From Rhizobiaceae bacterium (GTDB lineage: Bacteria > Pseudomonadota > Alphaproteobacteria > Rhizobiales > Rhizobiaceae): 64,000 nt of DNA. Positions 52,876-61,801 of the stretch are shown here, one piece after another. Numbering within the stretch: the first letter of the stretch is position 1; the number at the start of each line of letters is the position of its first letter. Below the pieces are notes generated by a model that had not been told where the DNA came from, did no database searches, and saw only the letters and a list, made by a program, of their open reading frames with translations. Location: the NCBI GenBank assembly GCA_023953835.1, contig JAMLJB010000001.1, positions 682,001 through 746,000 of the forward strand. Reading direction: 5' to 3'. The position numbers and the translations under genes were made by a program.

Positions 52876-54042
52876 ATGTCCAGCCACGATCCGATCGTCA
52901 TCGCGGGCGCTGCCCGCACGCCCATGGGAGGGTTTCAGGGCGCGCTCAAGGGCGTCGCGGCCACGGAGCTGGGCGCTGCCGCGATAGGCGAGGCGGTGAC
53001 GCGGGCAGGTATCGCACCGGACCAGGTCGATGAGGTCATCATGGGCTGCGTGCTACCGGCCGGTCTCGGACAGGCACCAGCGCGCCAGGCCGCGCTTGGC
53101 GGCGGCTTGCCGCAAAGCGTGCCTTGCGCTACGCTCAACAAGGTCTGCGGCTCCGGCATGAAGGCGACGATGCTCGCGCATGATCTCGTGGCTGCGGGCA
53201 GCGCCGATATCGTGCTGGCGGGCGGAATGGAATCCATGACCAACGCGCCCTACCTGCTCGACAAGGCGCGCGGCGGCTATCGAATTGGTCACGGCAAGCT
53301 GTACGACCATATGTTCCTCGACGGGCTTGAGGATGCCTATGACAAGGGCCGTGCGATGGGCACCTTCGCCGAGGACACGGCGCAGCATTATCAGTTCACG
53401 CGGGAGGCGCAGGACGAATATGCCCTCACCTCGCTGCAACGCTCGCTCAAGGCGATCGTCGATGGCGCGTTCCGCGACGAAATCGTTCCGGTTGCGGGCG
53501 TGTCGGATGACGAGCAGCCGTCCAAGGCCAAGCCCGAGAAAATACCGTTGCTGAAACCCGCCTTCCGTGACGGCGGCACGGTTACGGCGGCGAACTCGTC
53601 ATCGATCTCTGATGGCGGCGCCGCGCTGATTGTCACCCGGCTGTCGACGGCGGAAAAGAAGGGCATGACGCCGCTCGCGAAAATCCTCGGCCATGCCGGC
53701 CATGCGCAGGCGCCCGCCTGGTTCACCACCGCGCCGGTATTCGCCATGCGCAAGCTTCTGGAACGGCTGGGCTGGAAGTCGTCGGATGTCGATCTCTACG
53801 AAATCAATGAGGCCTTTGCGGTGGTTGCGATGGCCGCAATGCGTGAACTGGATTTGCCGCACGACAAGGTGAATGTGAATGGCGGCGCGTGCGCGCTCGG
53901 CCATCCGATCGGCTGCTCCGGTGCGCGAATCCTCGTGACGCTCCTTTCCGCGCTCAAGGCGCGCGGTGAGACGCGCGGCATCGCCTCGCTCTGCATCGGC
54001 GGAGGTGAGGCGACGGCGCTTGCCGTCGAAATCATGCGGTAG
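52876..54042 (+). CDS. Acetyl-CoA C-acetyltransferase (thiolase)
   Basis: 388-residue thiolase with the nucleophilic Cys in LNKVCGSGMKATML (C91), the NVNGGACALGHPIGCSG His motif and SLCIGGGEATAL at the C-terminus. This subtype (degradative or biosynthetic acetoacetyl-CoA thiolase) is used in ketone-body, amino-acid or acetoacetyl-CoA metabolism. It is separate from the beta-oxidation operon, so its pathway is open. The ATG at 52876 follows GGGAG; the frame is also open to an ATG at 52855 without a ribosome site. Confidence 0.92.
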   Translation: MSSHDPIVIAGAARTPMGGFQGALKGVAATELGAAAIGEAVTRAGIAPDQVDEVIMGCVLPAGLGQAPARQAALGGGLPQSVPCATLNKVCGSGMKATMLAHDLVAAGSADIVLAGGMESMTNAPYLLDKARGGYRIGHGKLYDHMFLDGLEDAYDKGRAMGTFAEDTAQHYQFTREAQDEYALTSLQRSLKAIVDGAFRDEIVPVAGVSDDEQPSKAKPEKIPLLKPAFRDGGTVTAANSSSISDGGAALIVTRLSTAEKKGMTPLAKILGHAGHAQAPAWFTTAPVFAMRKLLERLGWKSSDVDLYEINEAFAVVAMAAMRELDLPHDKVNVNGGACALGHPIGCSGARILVTLLSALKARGETRGIASLCIGGGEATALAVEIMR

Positions 54043-54162
54043 GATCGGGTCAAGGAGGCGCTTGCGCAGGCGCCATTGACCGGCGGACCGGACGGCCAAT
54101 AAGGACTGGCATTGCCCGTGCTCTTTCCTTATCAGGAGAAAGCGCTGAAAGGAGATTCCTGT

Positions 54163-55257
54163 TTGACCGGATGGAGTGGGACCGAAACGCCACCGAATGA
54201 ACATAGGGGTCAACCGGGCGTTTTGGTGCAATGGCTGTTGCTCGCTCTCGTCTCTGCGCCGATTACGGCTATCTTCTATATATTGCATTTACCTGCGGCT
54301 CTTCTGTTCGGCCCCATGCTGGTCGCAATTGTCGCGGGACTGAACCACGCCAGCATTCGCGTTGCGAGAATTCCGTTTGCCGGGGCGCAAGGGATCATCG
54401 GCTGTCTCGTTGCGCAGTCTATTTCGCCTGCGATCTACAAGGTTATTCTGGCTGACTGGCCGACCATCGCGGTCGCTGTGCTGGCCACGCTTGCCGCATC
54501 GAGCTTTCTTGGCTGGTTCATCAGCTATCTCAAGGTGCTGCCGGGTTCGACCGCAGTGTGGGGTTCAGCGCCCGGAGGTGCGACCGCAATGGTCGTGATG
54601 GCCTCGGCCTTCGGAGCCGACGCCCGCCTCGTCGCCTTCATGCAATATCTGCGGGTGATATTCGTAACGGCGGCCGCAGTCGTTATTTCCGGTCTGGTGA
54701 TCGGCACCGAAAGCTCCGCCAGCGCTGCGGAGACGTGGTTTCCGCCGATCATCTGGCCAAGCTTCGGCTTGATGATCGCTGCCGTAGCTCTGGGCGGCAT
54801 CACAGGCTTTGTCCTTCGGCTGCCCTCCCCGTTTTTCCTGGGGTCGATTATCCTCGGCCTTTGCCTGCATCTCGGCGCAGGCGTCGATTTACAGATTCCG
54901 CTTTGGTTGAGGTCTGCCGCATATGTCGTCATCGGATGGAAAATCGGGTTGAGTTTCACCCGCGCGGCTTTGCGTCAGGCACTCCACGCCATGCCGCAGA
55001 TCATCGCATCCATTCTTGCGCTTATGCTCTTTTGCGGTGGCATGGCATGGTTTGTGAGCCGCAACCTTGGTGTCGATCTGCTGACCGCATATCTCGCGAC
55101 AAGCCCTGGCGGGTTGGATTCCGTCGCAATCATCGCGCTCGCCTCTGACCGGGTCGATTTGTCGTTTATCCTCGCCTTGCAAACTGCGCGCCTTCTGGCT
55201 GTCCTGATCCTTGGACCACCGCTGGCAAAACTCATTGTGCGACAAGTGAAAGAATAA
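54163..55257 (+). CDS. AbrB family membrane transporter (ammonia monooxygenase-like)
   Basis: 364 residues, about ten TM helices in two AbrB-duplication halves. Each half carries a motif of the form LGPxL...G (LPAALLFGPMLVAIVAGLN and LPSPFFLGSIILGLCLH), followed by SPGG (TSPGGLDSVAIIAL) and GSAPGGATAMVVMAS. This is the family once labelled putative ammonia monooxygenase; a transporter is meant, and the substrate is unknown. The TTG at 54163 is chosen because AAGGAG lies 8 nt upstream; the frame is open from a TTG at 54112. It is convergent with an AraC regulator (7 bp between stops). Confidence 0.85.
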   Translation: MTGWSGTETPPNEHRGQPGVLVQWLLLALVSAPITAIFYILHLPAALLFGPMLVAIVAGLNHASIRVARIPFAGAQGIIGCLVAQSISPAIYKVILADWPTIAVAVLATLAASSFLGWFISYLKVLPGSTAVWGSAPGGATAMVVMASAFGADARLVAFMQYLRVIFVTAAAVVISGLVIGTESSASAAETWFPPIIWPSFGLMIAAVALGGITGFVLRLPSPFFLGSIILGLCLHLGAGVDLQIPLWLRSAAYVVIGWKIGLSFTRAALRQALHAMPQIIASILALMLFCGGMAWFVSRNLGVDLLTAYLATSPGGLDSVAIIALASDRVDLSFILALQTARLLAVLILGPPLAKLIVRQVKE

Positions 55258-55264
55258 GGCGCCG

Positions 55265-56245
55265 CTAGCGATAGGTGCGAAGCGTGTCCGATGGCTTTTC
55301 GCCGAACGCGTCGTGATACTTCTTTGAAAAATGTCCGAGATTTGAAAAGCCACACATAAACCCGACAGACGTCACATTGGTCTCGGGGGTCGGGTTGCTG
55401 AGCATGTGCTTCGCATGGCGCATGCGGACCCTGTTGGCGTAGATCATCGGCGAAATGCCATAAGTTCGGCGAAAGAGATAGAACAGGCTTCGCGCTGTTG
55501 CGTGGGACACTTCGGACAACGTCTCTATTGTAATCGGCATGTCCCAGTGAGCTTCAATGTAGTCGACGGCCCTACGAACCTGCCAGGGCGCTGCTGCGCG
55601 TGGTGTTCCGTGCAGCAGATGGCTGTAGTTGTTTTCGTTTGCGAGCAGGTAATTCACCAATATCGCCTGCTCCAGCTCGGCGACGACGATCGGCGCAATA
55701 TCGCCATCGCCAAGATCCAGTTCGTCGATCAGGAAGGAAATCAAGCGATAGAGTGTCGCTGTGTGCGGCGAACGTCCAGTTATCCGTTCAGCCAGCCGCA
55801 ACGGAGGATCCACAGGCACGCCAATAAGGGCGCTGAGCTTCTGGCTTATGGATTTGGGCGTTGTCTTGAAAATGACATGCTCGAAGCCTGCTCCATAGGT
55901 CAGAACAGCATCCGCTCCCGGCCCGCCTGCGATGCCGCCCGCAACGCTCTGGACCAGAGTACTGTGCCGGTTCCACTGCACTTCTCCAGCCCCCGCGAGC
56001 GGAAAGCCCTGCACGAAAAAGTCATTCTGGGACAGGCGCAATTGAACCGGTGAACCATAGCGGGCGTATGTCAGGGCAACGCTGTTTAATTGGCAATGGT
56101 TGAATATGGTCTCAAACCTACCACTGCCCCCGGGCATATCGACTGACCTGACGGAAAAGACGGGGGCCAACCAATTGCGAAGCTCATCGGGGTCGCGCGT
56201 GCGAAGTCCCGGATGCGCGCTCAACAAACTCCGCTTCTGAGCCAT
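55265..56245 (-). CDS. AraC family transcriptional regulator
   Basis: 326 residues with an N-terminal AraC-binding-like domain (about 20-190) and a C-terminal AraC helix-turn-helix pair (about 222-322): VRRAVDYIEAHWDMPITIET, TARSLFYLFRRTYGISPMIY, and the signature VGFMCGFSNLGHFSKKYHDAFGEKPSDTLR. It faces the AbrB-type transporter and is divergent from the DUF202-sulfatase genes, so either or both may be its targets. The effector is unknown. Confidence 0.9.
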   Translation of the reverse strand: MAQKRSLLSAHPGLRTRDPDELRNWLAPVFSVRSVDMPGGSGRFETIFNHCQLNSVALTYARYGSPVQLRLSQNDFFVQGFPLAGAGEVQWNRHSTLVQSVAGGIAGGPGADAVLTYGAGFEHVIFKTTPKSISQKLSALIGVPVDPPLRLAERITGRSPHTATLYRLISFLIDELDLGDGDIAPIVVAELEQAILVNYLLANENNYSHLLHGTPRAAAPWQVRRAVDYIEAHWDMPITIETLSEVSHATARSLFYLFRRTYGISPMIYANRVRMRHAKHMLSNPTPETNVTSVGFMCGFSNLGHFSKKYHDAFGEKPSDTLRTYR

Positions 56246-56472
56246 CCTGGCGGTTCCTCGAAGGCAGTTCTGCTAACCCGGCGTGTAAGCGACCGCTGGA
56301 TCACGCCTCGATTTGTGCAGGATCAGGCTAAAGACTTCCTGCATCTGAGCAGCACCATCGAACCAAATGGATACATTGCGTGCCTCCAACGTCAAGGGAC
56401 AGCACAACTTTGACGGGAACTAAGTGGTGAAGCTCAGGGTGGAGAACCGAAGTGAAGTTTGTGTCGGAGGAC

Positions 56473-56898
56473 ATGTCGACCGAGCTGTCAGCCCGCCGCA
56501 CCGGCATGTCGTTTCAACGTACACGCATGAGCGCCGACCGCACATTGATGTCGGTCATGCGCACATCGCTGTCGCTGATCTCGTTTGGCTTCACCATCTA
56601 TCAGCTTTTTGAGAAGCTCCGGGACCAGAACCTGCTGGTCGGAGCTGCATCCGGACGCAATTTCGGCACAACGCTTGTCGGGCTCGGGATAGCGATGCTC
56701 CTCATCGGCATCGCTTTCCATGTTCAATTCATGCTGGGCCTGCGGAAGGAGCGCAACTCAATGCGCGAGGCGGGGCTGATTCATGGCGAAAGCGTCTTTC
56801 CCCCCTCGCTGACCCTGATTACGGCGGTGCTTCTCCTGATTATCGGCATGGCCGCCATTTCCAGCATGATCTTCAATGTGGGGCCCTTCAATTCCTGA
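56473..56898 (+). CDS. DUF202 family membrane protein
   Basis: 141 residues with the DUF202 N-terminal motif (ELSARRTGMSFQRTRMSADR) and three predicted TM helices (about 30-48, 66-86 and 113-133), including LMSVMRTSLSLISFGFTIYQ. DUF202 proteins are small membrane proteins (YidH-like) without a settled function. The ATG at 56473 has GGAGGAC in front, which decides against a GTG at 56452. It is 71 bp upstream of the sulfatase gene on the same strand and may share its promoter. Confidence 0.82.
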   Translation: MSTELSARRTGMSFQRTRMSADRTLMSVMRTSLSLISFGFTIYQLFEKLRDQNLLVGAASGRNFGTTLVGLGIAMLLIGIAFHVQFMLGLRKERNSMREAGLIHGESVFPPSLTLITAVLLLIIGMAAISSMIFNVGPFNS

Positions 56899-56969
56899 GG
56901 AATGCTCCACCCCCAATACCGGGCTCAGATTCTGCAGCCCGAATTCCGATCAACTGAGAGGAGAAAAAA

Positions 56970-59303
56970 ATGTCCAGGAAAAAATTCAAAGGCGTCATCA
57001 AGCTGGATGTCCGGGACTCCAAGCCCGATTGGGAACCCTTCACGCTTGCGAAGGCTCCCGAGGGATCGCCCAATATCCTGATTGTCCTCTATGACGACAC
57101 GGGCATGGCAGCTTGGCAGCCATATGGCGGACGCATCGAAATGCCAACCCTTCAAAGATTGGCGGACAATGGACTGATGTATTCGCAGTGGCACACGACC
57201 GCCCTTTGCTCGCCCACTCGCTCGACATTCCTCACCGGTCGAAACCATCATCTCAACGCATGTTCCTGTATCACAGAGGGTGCACAGGGGTTTCCGGGCT
57301 GGAGCGGGCGACTCCCGGCCGAGTGCGCGACCATCGGGCAGGTTCTTCAGGACAACGGATGGAGCACGTACTGGCTGGGCAAAAACCACAATGTGCCGGA
57401 ACAGGACATCTCGTCGGGCGCGAGCCGGTCGGAATGGCCGCTGCAGAAGGGCTTCGACCGCTACTACGGCTTCCTGGGCGGCGAAACCAACCAATGGTAT
57501 CCCGATCTGGTCGAGGACAACAAGTTCATCGAGCAGCCTTATGAGCCGGAGGAAGGCTATCACCTCTCGAAGGATCTCGTTGACCAGGCGTTGCAGATGA
57601 TCCGCGACCAGAAGGCAAGCAATCCTTCAAAGCCATGGTTCATGTGGCTTTGCCCCGGCGCCAATCATGCCCCGCATCATGCGCCGCAGGAGTTCATAGA
57701 CAAATACAAAGGCAAGTTCGACGATGGGTACGAAGCGTATCGCGCATGGGTCCTGCCGCGGATGATCGAGAGGGGTGTGCTGCCGAAGGACACCAAGCTT
57801 ACACCGATCAATCCGCTTCCGGACGAGATCGCGAACCCCGGCGACGCCGTGCGTCCGTGGGACTCGCTGAATGCTGACGAAAAGCACCTGTTCTCGAAAA
57901 TGGCCGAAGTCTATGCCGCATTGTCGGAATATACCGACGTGCAGGTCGGCCGCCTGATCGACTATCTGGAAAAGAGCGGTCAGCTTGAAAACACCCTGGT
58001 GTTCTACTGCGCCGACAATGGAGCTTCCGGCGAGGGCAGCCCAAGCGGTTCGGTCAACGAGAACAAATTCTTCAACGGGTATCCGGACGAACTTAGCGAG
58101 AACCTCAAATATATCGATGTGCTGGGCAGCGTCGACACATACGGCCATTTCCCCACTGGGTGGGCCGTCGCTTTTTCAACGCCGTTCCAGATGTTCAAGC
58201 GCTACTCGGAATATTCCGGCGGCACCTGTTGTCCGATGGTGGTTTCCTGGCCGAAAGGCATCAAGGCAAAGGGAGAGGTTCGCAACCAGTACCACCATTC
58301 CACGGACATCGTGCCAACGATTCTGGAGGCCTGCAAACTGGAGATGCCGAAGACCTATCGCGGTGTCGAACAGTACCCATTGTCGGGGGTTTCGATGGCC
58401 TATTCGTTTGACGCAAAGCCCGACGCGCCAACAAAGAAGAAGCGTCAATACTATTCGATGCTCGGCACGCGCGGCATCTGGGACAATGGATGGAAGGCGT
58501 CGGCCATTCACGCTCCGTTGACCAGCAAGGGTCATTTCGACAAGGACGAATGGGAACTCTACCACGTCGACGCGGATCGTTCGGAATCCACCAACCTTGC
58601 GAAGAAGCACCCGGACAAGCTCCAGGAACTGATCAAGATCTGGTTTGACGAGGCCGACAAAAACAACGTCCTGCCGCTCGACGACCGCAGCGCGACGGAG
58701 CTTTTGACAGTAGATCGGCCGAGCGAGGAAGCTCCGCGCGAGCGTTATATCTACTATCCCGGCACGTCGCCGGTGCCCGAAGGCGTCGCTGTGAACGTTC
58801 GTGGTCGCTCGTACAAAATCCTTGCCGATATCGAAATAACCGACCCGAAATGCTCAGGGGTGATCTTTGCGCATGGGTCGCGCTTCGGCGGACACAGCCT
58901 CTTCATCAAGAACAAGAAGCTTTACTACGTCTACAATTTCCTTGGCATCAAGCCGGAGCAGCAATTCGTCTCCGATATTGAGTTGAAGCCTGGGAAATAT
59001 TCCGTCGGCATGGAATTCATCCGCGAAAAGAGCGGTGAACATGGAGAATCGATCGGAAAGACCACGCTCTATGTCAACGAGAATATCGTTGCACAGGGCA
59101 ACATGAAGACCCAGGCGGGCAAGTTCACGCTCTCAGGTGACGGGCTGTGCATCGGCAGGGACAGCGGCGACGCCGTCAGCGCCGAATACAAATCGCCGGG
59201 CACCTTCACCGGCGGAACGATATTCTTCGTTGGTGTAACCGTCGAAAAGGGTCAATATCTCGATCTCGAAAAGCTGGCTGCGGCGGCATTTGCTGTCGAC
59301 TGA
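56970..59303 (+). CDS. Arylsulfatase-type formylglycine sulfatase
   Basis: 777-residue sulfatase of the alkaline-phosphatase superfamily. The metal Asp pair is in LYDDTGMAA (D42, D43), the formylglycine motif in TALCSPTRSTFLTGR has Cys80 (C-x-P-x-R) followed by GR, and FWYCADNGASGEGSP-type residues appear as VFYCADNGASG. About 200 C-terminal residues form an extra beta-sandwich-like domain (HGSRFGGHSLFIKNKKLYYV). No signal peptide is seen, so it is probably cytoplasmic, or exported by a route I cannot see. GAGAGGAG precedes the ATG. A formylglycine-generating enzyme gene lies downstream. Confidence 0.94.
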   Translation: MSRKKFKGVIKLDVRDSKPDWEPFTLAKAPEGSPNILIVLYDDTGMAAWQPYGGRIEMPTLQRLADNGLMYSQWHTTALCSPTRSTFLTGRNHHLNACSCITEGAQGFPGWSGRLPAECATIGQVLQDNGWSTYWLGKNHNVPEQDISSGASRSEWPLQKGFDRYYGFLGGETNQWYPDLVEDNKFIEQPYEPEEGYHLSKDLVDQALQMIRDQKASNPSKPWFMWLCPGANHAPHHAPQEFIDKYKGKFDDGYEAYRAWVLPRMIERGVLPKDTKLTPINPLPDEIANPGDAVRPWDSLNADEKHLFSKMAEVYAALSEYTDVQVGRLIDYLEKSGQLENTLVFYCADNGASGEGSPSGSVNENKFFNGYPDELSENLKYIDVLGSVDTYGHFPTGWAVAFSTPFQMFKRYSEYSGGTCCPMVVSWPKGIKAKGEVRNQYHHSTDIVPTILEACKLEMPKTYRGVEQYPLSGVSMAYSFDAKPDAPTKKKRQYYSMLGTRGIWDNGWKASAIHAPLTSKGHFDKDEWELYHVDADRSESTNLAKKHPDKLQELIKIWFDEADKNNVLPLDDRSATELLTVDRPSEEAPRERYIYYPGTSPVPEGVAVNVRGRSYKILADIEITDPKCSGVIFAHGSRFGGHSLFIKNKKLYYVYNFLGIKPEQQFVSDIELKPGKYSVGMEFIREKSGEHGESIGKTTLYVNENIVAQGNMKTQAGKFTLSGDGLCIGRDSGDAVSAEYKSPGTFTGGTIFFVGVTVEKGQYLDLEKLAAAAFAVD

Positions 59304-59378
59304 CGCGCAGCAGGAAGCGTGCGGCGGCGGGCGCTCGCGCCCGTCGCCTTTCACTACCCGGGCAACAAGTTTCAGACC

Positions 59379-60242
59379 ATGACCGCGCTCAGCCAGCTTA
59401 TTCCAATTGCGATCAATGCCAGCATCTTCACAATGGTCTTTGCCCTTGGCGCAAAGACCGAGCGCGGCGATGCCGTCTATATTTTCGACCACAAGGGATT
59501 GCTCATCCGGTCGATCCTTTCGATGAACGTGGTGATGGTGCTGGTCGCGGCCTTGATCGCAGCAGCATTCGATCTCGCGGAGGCGATCGAGGTCGCCCTG
59601 ATCGCGATTGCGATCTCTCCCGTTCCGCCAGTCCTGCCCGGAAAGCAGATCAAGGCCGGCGGTACAGCTTCCTATGCGATCAGCCTGCTGGTTGCGGCTT
59701 CCGTTGCATCCATCGTGATCGCTCCTCTTGCCGTCTCCTCTGTCGGGTTTCTTTTTGGCCGTCAGACGGTAGCGGGGATAGGACGCCTCTCCTCGATCAT
59801 CATTGTCTCCATACTTCTCCCGCTTTTTCTCGGCATCGCCCTGCGCATTTACATGCCTGCTGTCGCAGCCCGCATTGCTCCCGTACTTTCGCGCGCGGGA
59901 ACGGTCCTGCTCATCCTCGCGGTCCTTCCGGTTCTCGTAACCGCGACGGCCACTATCTGGGAGTTTGTCGGCAATGGGGTGCTTGCCGTGCTGATTGGCT
60001 TTTCGCTGATCGGACTCGTGGTCGGCCATATGCTCGGCGGACCCGAAACCGGCAACCGGACGGTGCTCGCTCTTGCCACCAGCACGCGCCATCCGGGCGT
60101 GGCAATGGCAATCGCCGGCGCCAACGCTCCCGGCGAGAAGGCCCTGCTTTCCGTGATCCTGTTCCATCTCGTCGTCGGAGCCATCGTGGCATTGCCGTAT
60201 ATGAGGCTTTGGACCGGCTCATCCGAGGAGCCTTCACAATGA
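59379..60242 (+). CDS. BASS-like (bile acid:sodium symporter-like) transporter
   Basis: 287 residues with about nine TM helices in the SLC10/BASS pattern: AINASIFTMVFALGAKTERG, ISPVPPVLPGKQIKAGG and RTVLALATSTRHPGVAMAIAGAN, the last resembling the crossing region of BASS proteins. Members of this family import bile acids, organic sulfates or other organic anions with sodium. It overlaps the FGE gene by 4 bp and sits downstream of the sulfatase, so import of a sulfated organic acid is attractive but unproven. The start is uncertain: ATG at 59379 or GTG at 59319. Confidence 0.8.
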   Translation: MTALSQLIPIAINASIFTMVFALGAKTERGDAVYIFDHKGLLIRSILSMNVVMVLVAALIAAAFDLAEAIEVALIAIAISPVPPVLPGKQIKAGGTASYAISLLVAASVASIVIAPLAVSSVGFLFGRQTVAGIGRLSSIIIVSILLPLFLGIALRIYMPAVAARIAPVLSRAGTVLLILAVLPVLVTATATIWEFVGNGVLAVLIGFSLIGLVVGHMLGGPETGNRTVLALATSTRHPGVAMAIAGANAPGEKALLSVILFHLVVGAIVALPYMRLWTGSSEEPSQ

Positions 60243-61210
60243 GCACCGGAAAATTGCGTGATCCTCACCACCAAGCGGCCGCGCGGCGCGCGGGTATGGT
60301 CTCTATTCCCGGTGGCACATTTCTCATGGGGTCCGACAAATACTATCCGGAGGAGGCGCCCGTTCGGAAGGTTGGCGTGGCGGGGTTTCTCATGGATGCC
60401 TGCACGGTGACGAACCGTGAGTTCGAGCAATTTGTGAAGGAAACGGGCTACGTCACCCTGGCGGAACGCCCCGCCAATCCGGCTGATTATCCCGGTTTCC
60501 TGCCTGAAATGCTGGCGCCCGCTTCCACCTTGTTTCGCAAGCCGGCAGCACCCGTCGACATGGGCAATCCCTATAGCTGGTGGGACTACGTGAAAGGGGC
60601 GAACTGGCGGCATCCGCAAGGCCCTGGCAGTTCCATACGCAGAATACCCGACCATCCCGTGGTTCATGTCGCCTGGGAAGACGCTGAGGCCTATGCCCAG
60701 TGGGTGGGTAAGTCTCTCCCGACAGAAGCGGAGTGGGAATTTGCCGCGCGCGGCGGCCTTGAAGGCAGCGACTATGTCTGGGGTGACGAACTGACGCCCG
60801 ACGGCAAGCATATGGCCAACACCTGGCAGGGCGAATTTCCCTATCGCAATACTGTTGACGACGGGTACGAGTTCACGTCGCCGGTCGGTGCCTTCCCTGC
60901 CAACGGATATGGTCTCTACGACATGGCGGGGAATGTCTGGCAGTGGACAAGCGATTGGTATGAAGAGCGCGCAAGAGCCGTAAGCCCCTGCTGCTCGGCA
61001 ACCAATCCACGCGGTGGCTCGCGAGAAGCCAGCGTCGATCCGCGCGATCCAAGCGGCGTGCCCCGAAAGGTCACCAAAGGCGGATCACATCTGTGCGCAC
61101 CCAATTATTGCCGTCGCTACCGCCCAGCGGCGCGGATGTCGCAGCCGATCGACACCTCGACATCGCATCTGGGTTTCAGGTGTGTCATAAGACAGTCAGG
61201 GGAGAGTTGA
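60239..61210 (+). CDS. Formylglycine-generating enzyme (sulfatase maturase, SUMF1 family)
   Basis: 323 residues. The FGE-sulfatase domain runs nearly end to end: MVSIPGGTFLMGSDKYYPEEAP, ACTVTNREFEQFVKETGYVT, HPVVHVAWEDAEAYAQWVGK, LPTEAEWEFAARGG, DMAGNVWQWTSDWYEE and HLGFRCV. The active-site cysteine pair lies in GGSHLCAPNYCRRYRPAAR, as in authentic FGEs. It should oxidise the sulfatase Cys80 to formylglycine, using copper and oxygen. The ATGA overlap with the transporter gene and the TGA-ATG junction with DUF1622 show one operon. Confidence 0.93.
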   Translation: MSTGKLRDPHHQAAARRAGMVSIPGGTFLMGSDKYYPEEAPVRKVGVAGFLMDACTVTNREFEQFVKETGYVTLAERPANPADYPGFLPEMLAPASTLFRKPAAPVDMGNPYSWWDYVKGANWRHPQGPGSSIRRIPDHPVVHVAWEDAEAYAQWVGKSLPTEAEWEFAARGGLEGSDYVWGDELTPDGKHMANTWQGEFPYRNTVDDGYEFTSPVGAFPANGYGLYDMAGNVWQWTSDWYEERARAVSPCCSATNPRGGSREASVDPRDPSGVPRKVTKGGSHLCAPNYCRRYRPAARMSQPIDTSTSHLGFRCVIRQSGES

Positions 61211-61612
61211 ATGTTCGCTCCGGCTGAACTTCTGGCTGCGCTGACGGATATATTCGTACCCGTCATCGACCTGATCGCGCTGCTCTTCATCGCCGTCGGC
61301 ACCGCAATCGCGTTCTGGCGAGCCTGTCGGATCATGTTTGGCGAGAGAGACGAACACGCCGCGCAGTCGATATGGCTGTCCTATTCTCGCTGGCTGGTCG
61401 CGGGACTCACCTTTCAGCTTGCAGCCGACATTATCGAGACTTCCGCCGCGCCGGATTGGAACGATATCGGAAGGTTGGCGGCTGTGGCGGTCATAAGAAC
61501 CTTCCTGAACTACTTTCTTGAGCGCGATCAGCAAGAATTACGCGAGCGCCGGAAAGAACACTCATCCATTGAAGCAACTCTCAAACGGAAGGTGCCGCGC
61601 AATGCCGAATAA
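61211..61612 (+). CDS. DUF1622 family membrane protein
   Basis: 133 residues with three predicted TM helices (about 12-36, IDLIALLFIAVGTAIAFWRA; then WLVAGLTFQLAADIIETSA; then LAAVAVIRTFLNYFL), a charged C-terminal tail, and the DUF1622 pattern RWLVAGLTFQLAADIIET ... IRTFLNYFLERD. Its function is not known. The ATG directly follows the FGE stop (TGAATG), so it is co-translated with the sulfatase-maturation gene. Small DUF1622 proteins are often found in envelope-related operons, but a link to the sulfatase is only positional. Confidence 0.82.
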   Translation: MFAPAELLAALTDIFVPVIDLIALLFIAVGTAIAFWRACRIMFGERDEHAAQSIWLSYSRWLVAGLTFQLAADIIETSAAPDWNDIGRLAAVAVIRTFLNYFLERDQQELRERRKEHSSIEATLKRKVPRNAE

Positions 61613-61763
61613 CATCCGTTCGAGCGTCCGCGACAATTTGCTCGGCGAAAATGCGGCTGCGATCGATCGATTTCGCAAATTGTCCGTATGGGTACAATCA
61701 ACTACGGTTAAATTTGATAGTATTGAAGTTTGGAAGGCAATCGTTCTGTTTGACAGAGGCTGA
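61602..61763 (+). CDS. Doubtful small ORF overlapping DUF1622
   Basis: A 53-codon frame (MPNNIRSSVRDNLLGENAAA...) begins inside the last codons of DUF1622, with GGAAGG about 11 nt upstream. It has no recognisable domain, and the downstream part is AT-rich intergenic DNA that probably contains the promoter of the next gene. It may not be translated. Confidence 0.2.
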   Translation: MPNNIRSSVRDNLLGENAAAIDRFRKLSVWVQSTTVKFDSIEVWKAIVLFDRG

Positions 61764-61801
61764 TCCGGGTTTGGTTCGGCATTTTCTTGGTGAGGGTGGT
61801 C

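Noticed and set aside
56919..56940. Hairpin CGGGCT/AGCCCG just before the sulfatase gene
   Set aside because: Short stem without a T-run and well upstream of the ribosome site; too weak to call a regulatory element.
59147..60238. An N-terminal extension of about 360 codons in frame with the formylglycine-generating enzyme
   Set aside because: It runs out of frame through the sulfatase end and the BASS transporter gene and is Arg/Ser-rich. The FGE domain starts at the ATG at 60239, overlapping the transporter stop by 4 bp.
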